This document shows, in pieces, positions 24,636 to 31,474 of a stretch of DNA of 41,594 nucleotides (positions are counted from its first letter, which is position 1; every line of letters starts with the position of its first letter). Source of the stretch: DATLYB01 sp964502525 (GTDB lineage: Bacteria; Bacteroidota; Bacteroidia; Chitinophagales; CAIOSU01); the NCBI GenBank assembly GCA_964502525.1, contig CAZCXH010000024.1, positions 1 through 41,594 on the forward strand, read 5' to 3'. Both the position numbers and the translations under genes were made by a program. Below the pieces are notes generated by a model. The model was not told the DNA's origin, did not search any database, and worked only from the letters and a program-made list of their open reading frames with translations.

Positions 24636-25355
24636 TTGAACAACGGCAAGCAACATTACAAGCGCGTCCTCCTCAAGCTCAGCGGTGAAGCGCTGATGGG
24701 CGAAAAGCAATACGGCATTGATCCCAAGCGCATTGACCAGTATGCCGCTGACATCAAAGAAATAGTGGATCAGAAAATACAGGTTGCCATCGTGATCGGT
24801 GGCGGCAATATTTTCAGAGGATTGCAGGCGGAAGACAATGGCATCGAGCGCGCGCAGGGCGACTATATGGGCATGCTGGCAACGGTGATCAACGGCATGG
24901 CATTGCAGAGCGGCCTTGAAAAAGCAGGGATGAAAACCCGCCTGCTGTCAGCCATCAAAATGGAGCAGATTTGCGAGCCGTACATCCGCAGGCGGGCAAT
25001 CCGACATCTGGAAAAAGGAAGGCTGGTGATCTTTGCAGCCGGAACGGGCAACCCCTATTTCACTACCGACACTGCCGCAAGCCTGCGCGCGGTGGAAATT
25101 GACGCTGACATCATCCTGAAGGGCACCCGCGTGGATGGCGTTTACACTGCCGACCCGGAGAAAGACAAGACCGCGAAGAAATATGAAAACCTCTCGTTCA
25201 GCGAGGCGCTGATGAACAACCTGCAGATCATGGATCAGACGGCATTCGCGCTGTGCAAGGAAAACAAGCTGCCCATCATCGTTTTCGACATGAATAAGCG
25301 CGGCAACCTGAAGAAGATTTTGAGCGGGGAGAAGGTAGGGACGCTGGTACACTGA
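24636..25355 (+). CDS. pyrH: Uridylate kinase
   Basis: PyrH phosphorylates UMP to UDP in pyrimidine nucleotide synthesis; bacterial PyrH is a hexameric amino-acid-kinase-fold enzyme regulated by GTP and UTP. Family stretches are VLLKLSGEALMG (about residues 11-22), VIGGGNIFRG (about 53-62), GDYMGMLATVINGMALQ, GTGNPYFTTDTAA and KGTRVDGVYTADPEKD. Length 239 is normal. The start is a TTG at 24636, because no ATG lies before the conserved kinase start. Normally pyrH is followed directly by frr; here a four-helix-bundle gene and repeat arrays lie between them. Confidence 0.96.
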   Translation: MNNGKQHYKRVLLKLSGEALMGEKQYGIDPKRIDQYAADIKEIVDQKIQVAIVIGGGNIFRGLQAEDNGIERAQGDYMGMLATVINGMALQSGLEKAGMKTRLLSAIKMEQICEPYIRRRAIRHLEKGRLVIFAAGTGNPYFTTDTAASLRAVEIDADIILKGTRVDGVYTADPEKDKTAKKYENLSFSEALMNNLQIMDQTAFALCKENKLPIIVFDMNKRGNLKKILSGEKVGTLVH

Positions 25356-25399
25356 GAGTGTTGGGTGTTGAGTATTGCGTGTTGAGTGTTGGGTGTTGC
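25356..25399. repeat. Heptamer array directly after pyrH stop
   Basis: Units GAGTGTT, GGGTGTT, GAGTATT, GCGTGTT, GAGTGTT, GGGTGTT run in perfect 7-bp phase starting on the first base after the pyrH stop codon. They are in the opposite orientation to the array after the four-helix-bundle gene. Confidence 0.9.
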
Positions 25400-25435
25400 G
25401 TTATGAATAAATCATCGGTTTCATCAAAATATCTT

Positions 25436-25463
25436 ACAACACAATACTCCATACACAACACAC
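25436..25463. repeat. Degenerate heptamer block before the four-helix-bundle gene
   Basis: Units ACAACAC, AATACTC, CATACAC, AACACAC in 7-bp phase end 1 bp before the ATG. They are partly complementary to 25356-25399, for example AATACTC against GAGTATT, so the leader can fold into a hairpin. Confidence 0.7.
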
Positions 25464-25464
25464 G

Positions 25465-25851
25465 ATGAAGGATTTTGACATCAGAGATTACAAGACTCTC
25501 AATGTATGGAAGGAGAGCAGAAAACTGGTGAAAATGGTGTATGAATTAACGGAAGTTTTCCCTGAGAGCGAAAAATTCGGCTTGTCGGCACAAATGCGAA
25601 GGTGCGCGGTTTCAATACCGTCAAATATTGCAGAAGGTATTGGCAGAAACTCGAAAAAAGAAACAAAACATTTTTTCTATGTTGCCAAGGGATCCGTTTA
25701 TGAGCTGGAAACTCAATTGTGCCTTGCCGAAGACCTGAAATTTGTTACACCTTCTCAAATTGAAACTGTACTGAGTCAGCTAATTGATGTAAGGAAGCTT
25801 ATCATCGGATTCATTAAATACCTTGAAAAAGAAATAATAATAGATAATTAA
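25465..25851 (+). CDS. Four-helix-bundle protein, 23S rRNA intervening-sequence (IVP) family
   Basis: The 128-residue protein is a typical four-helix-bundle/S23 family member (TIGR02436 type). It has YKTLNVWKESRKLVKMVYEL (about 9-28), FPESEKFGLSAQMRRCAVSI (about 31-50), PSNIAEGIGRNSKKE (51-65) and KGSVYELETQLCLAEDL. The family was first found in intervening sequences inside 23S rRNA genes, and related proteins assist diversity-generating retroelements. Many copies, as here, stand alone with no known job. It splits the pyrH-frr pair and is bordered by heptamer arrays in opposite orientation on its two sides, which suggests an inserted unit. Confidence 0.92.
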   Translation: MKDFDIRDYKTLNVWKESRKLVKMVYELTEVFPESEKFGLSAQMRRCAVSIPSNIAEGIGRNSKKETKHFFYVAKGSVYELETQLCLAEDLKFVTPSQIETVLSQLIDVRKLIIGFIKYLEKEIIIDN

Positions 25852-25886
25852 ACCCAACACCCAACACCCAACACTCAACACTCATT
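25852..25886. repeat. Heptamer array between the four-helix-bundle gene and frr
   Basis: ACCCAAC three times, then ACTCAAC and ACTCATT, in perfect 7-bp phase. The array starts on the first base after the stop codon and ends 3 bp before the frr ATG, so it fills the whole gap. It is the reverse complement of words in 25356-25399. Confidence 0.9.
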
Positions 25887-25889
25887 AAC

Positions 25890-26450
25890 ATGACAGAAGC
25901 AAAACATTTCTTAGACGATGCTCATTCGAAGATGGAAAAGTCCATCAAGCATCTTGAAGACGAGCTTTCAAAAGTGAGAGCGGGAAGGGCTAATCCTTCC
26001 ATGCTCGGAGAAATCAAGGTTGATTACTACGGAACACTTTCGCCACTGGCGCAGGTGTCGAACGTTGCAGCGACCGATGCGCGCACGCTGATGATAAAAC
26101 CGTGGGACAAATCGCTGCTTCACGCCATCGAGAAGGCGATACTCGCTTCAAACATCGGACTCACTCCCCAGAATGACGGTGAAGTGATCCGCCTGAACAT
26201 CCCTACCCTCACTGAAGAAAGAAGAAAAGCCCTTGTAAAGCAGGTTCACCAGATTGCCGAACATTCAAAGGTGAGCATCCGCACCGCGAGGCGCGAAGCC
26301 AATGACGCCATTAAAGCGCTTCAAAAGAGCGGTCTCGGAGAAGACGTGGCGAAGCAAGCCGAGCACGACATACAGCATTTCACGGATGCTTACATCGCGA
26401 AGGTTGACAAGCACGTGGAAGCGAAGGAGAAGGAGATCATGACGGTTTGA
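25890..26450 (+). CDS. frr: Ribosome recycling factor
   Basis: RRF with EF-G splits the post-termination ribosome. The 186-residue product shows MEKSIKHLEDELSKVRAGRA (about residues 16-35), NPSMLGEIKVDYYGTLSPLAQ and IRLNIPTLTEERRKALVKQ plus the RTARREANDAIK stretch, all diagnostic, at normal length. There is no Shine-Dalgarno sequence; the leader is the heptamer array. Confidence 0.98.
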   Translation: MTEAKHFLDDAHSKMEKSIKHLEDELSKVRAGRANPSMLGEIKVDYYGTLSPLAQVSNVAATDARTLMIKPWDKSLLHAIEKAILASNIGLTPQNDGEVIRLNIPTLTEERRKALVKQVHQIAEHSKVSIRTARREANDAIKALQKSGLGEDVAKQAEHDIQHFTDAYIAKVDKHVEAKEKEIMTV

Positions 26451-26453
26451 AAA

Positions 26454-26481
26454 GTTTTCAGTTTACAGTTTTCAGTTTACA
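26454..26481. repeat. Period-7 words after frr
   Basis: GTTTTCA and GTTTACA alternate twice in perfect 7-bp phase, starting 4 bases after the frr stop codon. The words differ from those upstream of frr but share the 7-bp period. Confidence 0.85.
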
Positions 26482-26497
26482 GTTATTGCAAGTGTTA

Positions 26498-27568
26498 TTA
26501 CACCCAAACCTTTGTTCCTTCGGAACAATTGCTGCAAATGTCAATCTCCTTTCTTGAGCGCAGTATCTTCCTTCTGAACTCGCGGTAAGGTTCATTGTTC
26601 CAGATTTCGGCAAAGCTTTGCTTGCTCAAATCTCCCATCACGTGAGTAGCATCCTTGTCAAAACAGCAAGGGACAATTTTGCCGTCCCACGACATCACGC
26701 ACGAATGCCACATTTTCCAGCAATGGTTCAAGAGCGGGTTTTTGATTTGGTAGAAACTGTTGAGAACCGGAACCTGCTCCACCCTTCGACTCCGCTCAGG
26801 GTGACCCACGTTCAGCGCATATCGTGAATATTTTTGATTCACCGGAATCAACCCGCTCCCTCTTTCGAAATCGTAAATCTGGGCTGACTTCAGCTTCACC
26901 TCATCCACGCCACATTCATCAGCCAGGTGATGCAGCGTGCCGATTTCATTTTCATTATGGCTGAAAATCACCATTTGAAAAACAGTGTGCGGGGTGGATG
27001 ATTTCAGTTTCTTTTTCCAGTTGACAAGATTTTTCGTTCCTTCCAGAACGGTTTCAAGCGATCCTCCCACCCGGTATTTCCGGTAGCTTTCCTGCGTTGT
27101 GCCATCCACTGAAATAATCAGCCTCGACAAACCTGATTCAACGGTTTTTCTGGCGTTCTCATCATCCAGGAAATGTGCATTCGTGGATGTTACGGTGTAG
27201 ATATTTTTCTTCGAAGCGTAGTCAACCAGTTCGCAAAAGCGGGGATGCAAGTACGGTTCTCCCTGGAAATACAGGTACAAAAACATCAAATAATTTTCCA
27301 ACTCATCCACCGCTTTTTGCAACAGCGGCAAATCAATCATGCCCGTGTCCCGTGTGAAGGAGCGCAGTCCGCTCGGACACTCGGGGCAGCGCAGGTTGCA
27401 GGATGTAGTGGGTTCAACAGACAGCATGAAAGGATAGCCCCAATGTTTAGGGGCATCAAGAAGCTGTGATACATGATAGGAGGAGAGAACTTTCGCAGCG
27501 TTGGCAATCTTTGACGCTTTCAAGTTTCTAATGAAACCGCTGACATCATTGAGTCTTGGGATATTCAT
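26498..27568 (-). CDS. Radical SAM protein with SPASM-like C-terminus
   Basis: From the ATG at 27568 the protein has 356 residues. The radical SAM motif is CxxxCxxC in TTSCNLRCPEC (near residue 60), binding the 4Fe-4S cluster that cleaves S-adenosylmethionine. A Cys-rich SPASM-like end follows: CWKMWHSCVMSWDGKIVPCC and ICSNC. The substrate is unknown; such proteins modify peptides or sugars. The start overlaps the 3' end of the upstream dehydrogenase by 23 bp, so the pair is probably coupled. At about residues 254-263 the protein carries HPERSRRVEQ, encoded by a palindromic dispersed repeat inserted in frame (26780-26803). The in-frame start at 27667 would add 33 residues unlike the family. 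Confidence 0.87.
   Translation of the reverse strand: MNIPRLNDVSGFIRNLKASKIANAAKVLSSYHVSQLLDAPKHWGYPFMLSVEPTTSCNLRCPECPSGLRSFTRDTGMIDLPLLQKAVDELENYLMFLYLYFQGEPYLHPRFCELVDYASKKNIYTVTSTNAHFLDDENARKTVESGLSRLIISVDGTTQESYRKYRVGGSLETVLEGTKNLVNWKKKLKSSTPHTVFQMVIFSHNENEIGTLHHLADECGVDEVKLKSAQIYDFERGSGLIPVNQKYSRYALNVGHPERSRRVEQVPVLNSFYQIKNPLLNHCWKMWHSCVMSWDGKIVPCCFDKDATHVMGDLSKQSFAEIWNNEPYREFRRKILRSRKEIDICSNCSEGTKVWV
26780..26803. repeat. Palindromic dispersed repeat inside the radical SAM gene
   Basis: CACCCT and AGGGTG bracket TTCGACTCCGCTC-like sequence. This is the well-known environmental repeat family with the core CTTCGACTCCGCTCAGGGTG, which usually lies between genes. Here it is in frame and codes for HPERSRRVE. 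Confidence 0.75.
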
Positions 27569-28415
27569 AAAACCCTTTCCCTGATTTTCTGCCCAACTGT
27601 CCTGATTCCACTTTCTGCTGCTGGATCCGGCTGGGACGGAATTTCGGGTCGTAATGAAATGATTCAAAGAGTGATGACGTCACCGAGAAATTGATGTCGT
27701 TGCCGACAAAGTCCATCAGTTTGAAAGGACCCATCCGGAAGCCCGTTGCTTCCATCAGCGCGTCAATGTCTTCGAATGAAGCAACATTCTCCTCCATCAG
27801 CTTCAATGATTCTACATAATAATGCCGGGCAACACGGTTAACAATAAACCCTGGTGAATCTTTAGCCATAACGGGATTCTTGCCCATTTTCTCAGCAAGT
27901 TGTCTGATGGTTTGCGCCACAGCAACGTCCGTCATCGCCCCCGATATCACTTCCACCAATTTCATGATATGTGCGGGCATGAAGAAATGCATCCCAACTA
28001 CTCGCTCAGGATTAGGGATACCCGAAGCGATTCTTGTGATGGGAATGGATGAGGTATTCGTAGCGAGAATGCAATCAGCGCTGTTATTAGCGGCAATTCG
28101 GCTGAACAAATCCTTTTTCGTTTCGAGGTTTTCGATAATGGCTTCAATGACAAGGTCGGCTTTCAGGGCTTTGAAGCTGCGCGTGAATTTGATGCGCTTC
28201 AGAATTTCAGTTTTCTGCTGCGCGGCCAGTTTCTTCTTTTCAATCGCAGTATCAAGATTTTTCCCGATTGTCTTTTTCGCTTTGTCCAACTGCTCCTCAC
28301 TGATGTCATTAAGAATGGTGACATAGCCCGTTTGTGCGGCTACCTGCGCAATGCCCGCCCCCATCGAGCCGGCACCGGCAATGCCAATTACGTTAATATC
28401 TCCGATGGATTTCAT
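27546..28415 (-). CDS. 3-hydroxyacyl-CoA (3-hydroxybutyryl-CoA) dehydrogenase
   Basis: The 289-residue enzyme oxidises (S)-3-hydroxyacyl-CoA with NAD. The Rossmann motif GIAGAGSMGAGIAQVAAQTG (about residues 10-29), ATNTSSIPITRIA (about 113-125), VGMHFFMPAHIMKLVEVI with the catalytic His (about 137-154), and KDSPGFIVNRV (about 182-192) are all present. It fits the single-domain HBD/PaaH2-type enzymes of beta-oxidation or butyrate metabolism. The ATG at 28415 is preferred over a TTG two codons upstream. The 34-bp gap to pheS is filled by an 8-bp periodic repeat. Confidence 0.93.
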   Translation of the reverse strand: MKSIGDINVIGIAGAGSMGAGIAQVAAQTGYVTILNDISEEQLDKAKKTIGKNLDTAIEKKKLAAQQKTEILKRIKFTRSFKALKADLVIEAIIENLETKKDLFSRIAANNSADCILATNTSSIPITRIASGIPNPERVVGMHFFMPAHIMKLVEVISGAMTDVAVAQTIRQLAEKMGKNPVMAKDSPGFIVNRVARHYYVESLKLMEENVASFEDIDALMEATGFRMGPFKLMDFVGNDINFSVTSSLFESFHYDPKFRPSRIQQQKVESGQLGRKSGKGFYEYPKTQ

Positions 28416-28446
28416 TTTCAAATTATCGAATCACCGAATTATCAAA
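28415..28446. repeat. Period-8 words between pheS and the dehydrogenase gene
   Basis: TTTTCAAA, TTATCGAA, TCACCGAA, TTATCAAA in perfect 8-bp phase. The block reaches from the dehydrogenase start codon to within a few bases of the pheS stop, so it makes up the intergenic gap. Confidence 0.8.
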
Positions 28447-28449
28447 TTG

Positions 28450-29493
28450 CTACCACACTCCTTCAAACTGTTTTAAAAACCTCACATCGTTTTCAAACAA
28501 AATGCGGATGTCTTTGATTTGATATTTCAGCATGGTGATTCGCTCGATGCCCATTCCGAAAGCGAAGCCGGTATAAATGTTGCTGTCAATCTTGCAGTTT
28601 TCGAGCACCTGCGGGTCCACCATGCCGCAGCCGAGAATCTCCACCCAGCCGCTTCCCTTGCACACCGGGCAACCTTTTCCTCCGCAGATAAAACAAGAAA
28701 TATCCAATTCTGCCGATGGCTCGGTGAACGGGAAGTACGAAGGGCGCAGCCTGATCTTCGTTTCTTTCCCAAAAAATTCCTGCGCGAAATAGAGCAGCGT
28801 CTGTTTCAAATCAGCAAATGATACATCCTTGTCAATGTATAAACCTTCCACCTGGTGAAAGAAGCAGTGCGCCCTGGCAGATATGGTCTCATTGCGGTAA
28901 ACGCGCCCCGGGCAAATTACGCGGATGGGCGGTTTCTGCCTTTCCATCACGCGCACCTGCGCATTGGAAGTATGCGTGCGCATCATCCATTGCTGATCAT
29001 CGGTGAGGAAATAAGAATCCTGCATGTCGCGCGCGGGATGGTCATGCGGGAAATTCAGCGCGGTGAAGTTGTGCCAGTCGTCTTCAATCTCAGGACCATC
29101 AGCTATTGTGTATCCCATGCTGGCAAAAATGTCGTTGATTTTATTGCGGACAATTGAAACGGGGTGGCGGGAACCCAATTCCACCGGATCCCCCGGCAGC
29201 GTGAGGTCAATCTTCGCGGATGATTTTGATGACGCGGAGTCAAACTGTCTTTTCAGCGATTCATACCTCGTTTCCGCCTCCTGCTTCAGCGTGTTGAGCG
29301 CCTGCCCGAAGTTTTTCCGCTCTTCAGCAGGCACCTCTTTCATCAGCGCGAAGAGGTCTTTCATCTTGCCCTTGTTGCCAAGGTAAGTGATGCGGAACTG
29401 CTCCAACTCCTCCGGTGACTTGATTTCCGCCTGCCTGATCTCGTCAAGCATTTTTTCAACTTGTGAAAAATGCCGGTTTGTTTTCGTTTCCAT
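28450..29493 (-). CDS. pheS: Phenylalanyl-tRNA synthetase alpha subunit
   Basis: PheS with PheT charges tRNA-Phe. The 347-residue protein shows the N-terminal coiled-coil with YLGNKGKMKDLFALMKEVP, then HPVSIVRNKINDIFASMGY, FTALNFPHDHPARDMQDSYF, class II motif 2 (RVYRNETISARAHCFFHQVEG) and motif 3 (GFAFGMGIERITML). A CxxC-type insertion (CFICGGKGCPVCKGSGW, about residues 270-286) is seen in many bacterial PheS. The beta subunit gene is not adjacent, which is usual in Bacteroidota. Confidence 0.97.
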   Translation of the reverse strand: METKTNRHFSQVEKMLDEIRQAEIKSPEELEQFRITYLGNKGKMKDLFALMKEVPAEERKNFGQALNTLKQEAETRYESLKRQFDSASSKSSAKIDLTLPGDPVELGSRHPVSIVRNKINDIFASMGYTIADGPEIEDDWHNFTALNFPHDHPARDMQDSYFLTDDQQWMMRTHTSNAQVRVMERQKPPIRVICPGRVYRNETISARAHCFFHQVEGLYIDKDVSFADLKQTLLYFAQEFFGKETKIRLRPSYFPFTEPSAELDISCFICGGKGCPVCKGSGWVEILGCGMVDPQVLENCKIDSNIYTGFAFGMGIERITMLKYQIKDIRILFENDVRFLKQFEGVW

Positions 29494-29681
29494 AAACAGG
29501 GTTGTAAGATAGGAAAAACGAAACAGTCACTTTGCAAATGAATAACAGACGTGTAGGACAAATTGCACTCACCCCCCTTTTGTCCCCCTCAAAGGGGATG
29601 GCTCGCGCGGTAGCAGCCTCTGTCTCGTCCTGAAATAGGTTGACTGATTGAGGTATTGAAAAGTCAACCAAAATCAGGACA

Positions 29682-30077
29682 ATGAAAAAAAAGCGAAGAC
29701 CACATTTCACAGAAAAATTCAAGCGGAAGGTAGTTGCCGAAGTGATGAGCGGAAGCCTTGGCAAGGAGCAAGCCCGCATAGTGTATGGCATCAAGGGCAA
29801 GTCAGCCGTTACCGACTGGGTGCGTTATTATGGTGCGCAACGGTCGGAGGGAAATGCAGCAGCAATAGCTTTGCGAGGTATGCGTGAAGAACAACAAAGC
29901 AAGGAGGAGTTGCTGCGCAGGATCACACTGCTGGAAGAGCAACTGCAACAGGAAAAACATCGTGCAGGACTCTATCAGACTATTCTGGAGTTGGCAGAGC
30001 AGCAATTGAAAGTTCCCATCAGAAAAAAATATGGAGCCAAGCGGTGGAACGGTACAAAACCCAAACAAAGCAAATGA
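29682..30077 (+). CDS. IS3-family transposase OrfA
   Basis: A 131-residue helix-turn-helix protein: KKRRPHFTEKFKRKVVAEVM at the start, AVTDWVRYYG in the recognition region, and a leucine-zipper-like helix (EELLRRITLLEEQLQQEKHR, about residues 75-94). It overlaps OrfB in the -1 frame. At 30023-30029 the in-phase heptamer A-AAA-AAA is a canonical slippery site, so an OrfAB fusion is expected. Confidence 0.92.
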   Translation: MKKKRRPHFTEKFKRKVVAEVMSGSLGKEQARIVYGIKGKSAVTDWVRYYGAQRSEGNAAAIALRGMREEQQSKEELLRRITLLEEQLQQEKHRAGLYQTILELAEQQLKVPIRKKYGAKRWNGTKPKQSK

Positions 30078-31150
30078 GCGTGGCGGGGTTATGTATGCTG
30101 CTTGGCTACAGCAAACAAGCTTACTATAAGCGAATGAGCCACCGGGAAGAAGAACAACTGCGCGCGCAGTTGCTCATGGAAATGATACGCCAGGTGCGGC
30201 AGCGGATGCCGCGTCTTGGCGGAAGAAAATTGTTGGTGAAACTGCACGGTAAATTTGAGCGGGCAGACATACAGATGGGACGGGATGCGTTCTTTGACTT
30301 TTTACGAGAGCACGGATTATTGATTAAACCGCGCAGGCGCTATGTGAAGACCACCTTGTCCTCGCACTGGCTGAGGAAATACGATAACCTGATGACCGAC
30401 TTACAGGTGGAGAAAATCAATCAGGCATGGGTGAGTGACATCACCTACGTGGAAACCGATGAAGGCTTTATCTATCTGTATTTGATTACGGATGCTTACA
30501 GCAAAATAATCATCGGCTATCATGCTTCAGACGACCTGAAGGCGCAATCGGCAACAGCAGCTTTGAAGATGGCAATCAGGCATGCGAAATCGTGCGCGGG
30601 CGTCATTCATCATTCAGACCGCGGGGTGCAGTATTGCAGCGAGGACTACATTCAATTACTCACCGGCAACAAAATGCTCATCAGCATGAGCGAACCCGGC
30701 TCTCCTACGCAGAACGCCATTGCCGAGCGGGTCAACGGTATTTTGAAAGATGAATGGATTTATGAATATCATTACACGTCAAAACAACAAGCCAAAAAGC
30801 ATATCCATGAAATCATCGGCATTTACAATCACGAACGTCCGCACAGCAGTTGCTCCATGCTGACGCCCGTGCAGGCGCACAAGCATCAAAAACCATTGAA
30901 AAAGATGTGGAAGAAATATCCCCGGAAAAAATGTTCTACGCTTGGGACTTCTGAGGCATCGGCTGTTATGGATGTTACCAAGGAAACAAAACAAAAAAGG
31001 CTGCCTGAGCAACAGGCAACCTTCGTGCAACATCCGTCACAGCCCCCGGCTATTCCTTCGGCAGGCAAGTCCCAACAAGCCTGCCGTCCGCTTCACCGGG
31101 CAATCACAAAAAAATTAAGACAACATGATTCAAAGAAATATTTTTGTTAA
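30044..31150 (+). CDS. IS3-family transposase OrfB (DDE integrase)
   Basis: The integrase core is complete: WVSDITYVETDEGFIYLYLI (first Asp), HHSDRGVQYCSEDY (second Asp) and SEPGSPTQNAIAERVNGILK (Glu). HTH_21 precedes it near the N-terminus. The C-terminal about 80 residues after SMLTPVQAH are an unusual basic, Lys/Gln-rich tail. The frame opens with a GTG at 30044; a free ATG lies at 30074. Probably made mainly as an OrfAB frameshift product. Confidence 0.93.
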   Translation: MERYKTQTKQMSVAGLCMLLGYSKQAYYKRMSHREEEQLRAQLLMEMIRQVRQRMPRLGGRKLLVKLHGKFERADIQMGRDAFFDFLREHGLLIKPRRRYVKTTLSSHWLRKYDNLMTDLQVEKINQAWVSDITYVETDEGFIYLYLITDAYSKIIIGYHASDDLKAQSATAALKMAIRHAKSCAGVIHHSDRGVQYCSEDYIQLLTGNKMLISMSEPGSPTQNAIAERVNGILKDEWIYEYHYTSKQQAKKHIHEIIGIYNHERPHSSCSMLTPVQAHKHQKPLKKMWKKYPRKKCSTLGTSEASAVMDVTKETKQKRLPEQQATFVQHPSQPPAIPSAGKSQQACRPLHRAITKKLRQHDSKKYFC

Positions 31151-31221
31151 CAATCCGACCGATTAACCCCTAAAATCAGTCAACCTTTTTTAGGACGACT
31201 CACTCCCTTGATAGCGAAGCA

Positions 31222-31261
31222 TCCCGATTCTATCGGGAGGGAGTTGGAGGGAGTTGGAGGG
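31222..31261. repeat. Small hairpin and GGGAGTTGGA tandem repeat after the IS3 element
   Basis: TCCCGAT-TCT-ATCGGGA (31222-31238) is a perfect 7-bp hairpin of a type often dispersed in Bacteroidota. It runs into two tandem GGGAGTTGGA decamers plus GGG. Confidence 0.6.
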
Positions 31262-31314
31262 TGACAGATTCAAAGATGCAATTTGTCGTCACCCATAACA
31301 GATTCCATCTCTAA

Positions 31315-31465
31315 GAGGCTGTTTAGTTTTAAATTAAATCATAATAACAGAATGATAATAGAACGCTGATGACGCGGATTGTGCAGATAATCGCTGATTG
31401 TTTTATCTGTGGTCATCCTATTTTTCTGCGTCATCTGCGTTCTATTTTTAATTTTAAACAGTCTC
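31315..31465. mobile_element. MITE-like element with 3-bp TAA target duplication, copy 2
   Basis: Identical by reading to 19706-19856 and in the same orientation. It is flanked by TAA on both sides (31312-31314 and 31466-31468). It splits a 15-bp perfect inverted repeat (31297-31311 with 31472-31486) whose right arm contains the obgE start codon. It lies only 9 bp from that start, so it may affect obgE expression. Confidence 0.87.
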
Positions 31466-31474
31466 TAAGAAGAG

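Larger units (their letters stand above)
29625..31198 (+). mobile_element. IS3-family insertion sequence, intact
   Basis: The ends are 25-bp inverted repeats (29625-29649 and 31174-31198) differing at only about two positions, beginning TCGTCCT and containing GGTTGACTGATT. They bracket two overlapping frames in the OrfA/OrfB arrangement with a -1 frameshift signal. No matching 3-5 bp target duplication is evident beside the ends. Confidence 0.93.

Noticed and set aside
29618..31204. Target duplication of the IS3 element
   Set aside because: Flanking bases (GTC left, CTC right) do not match at any consistent boundary.
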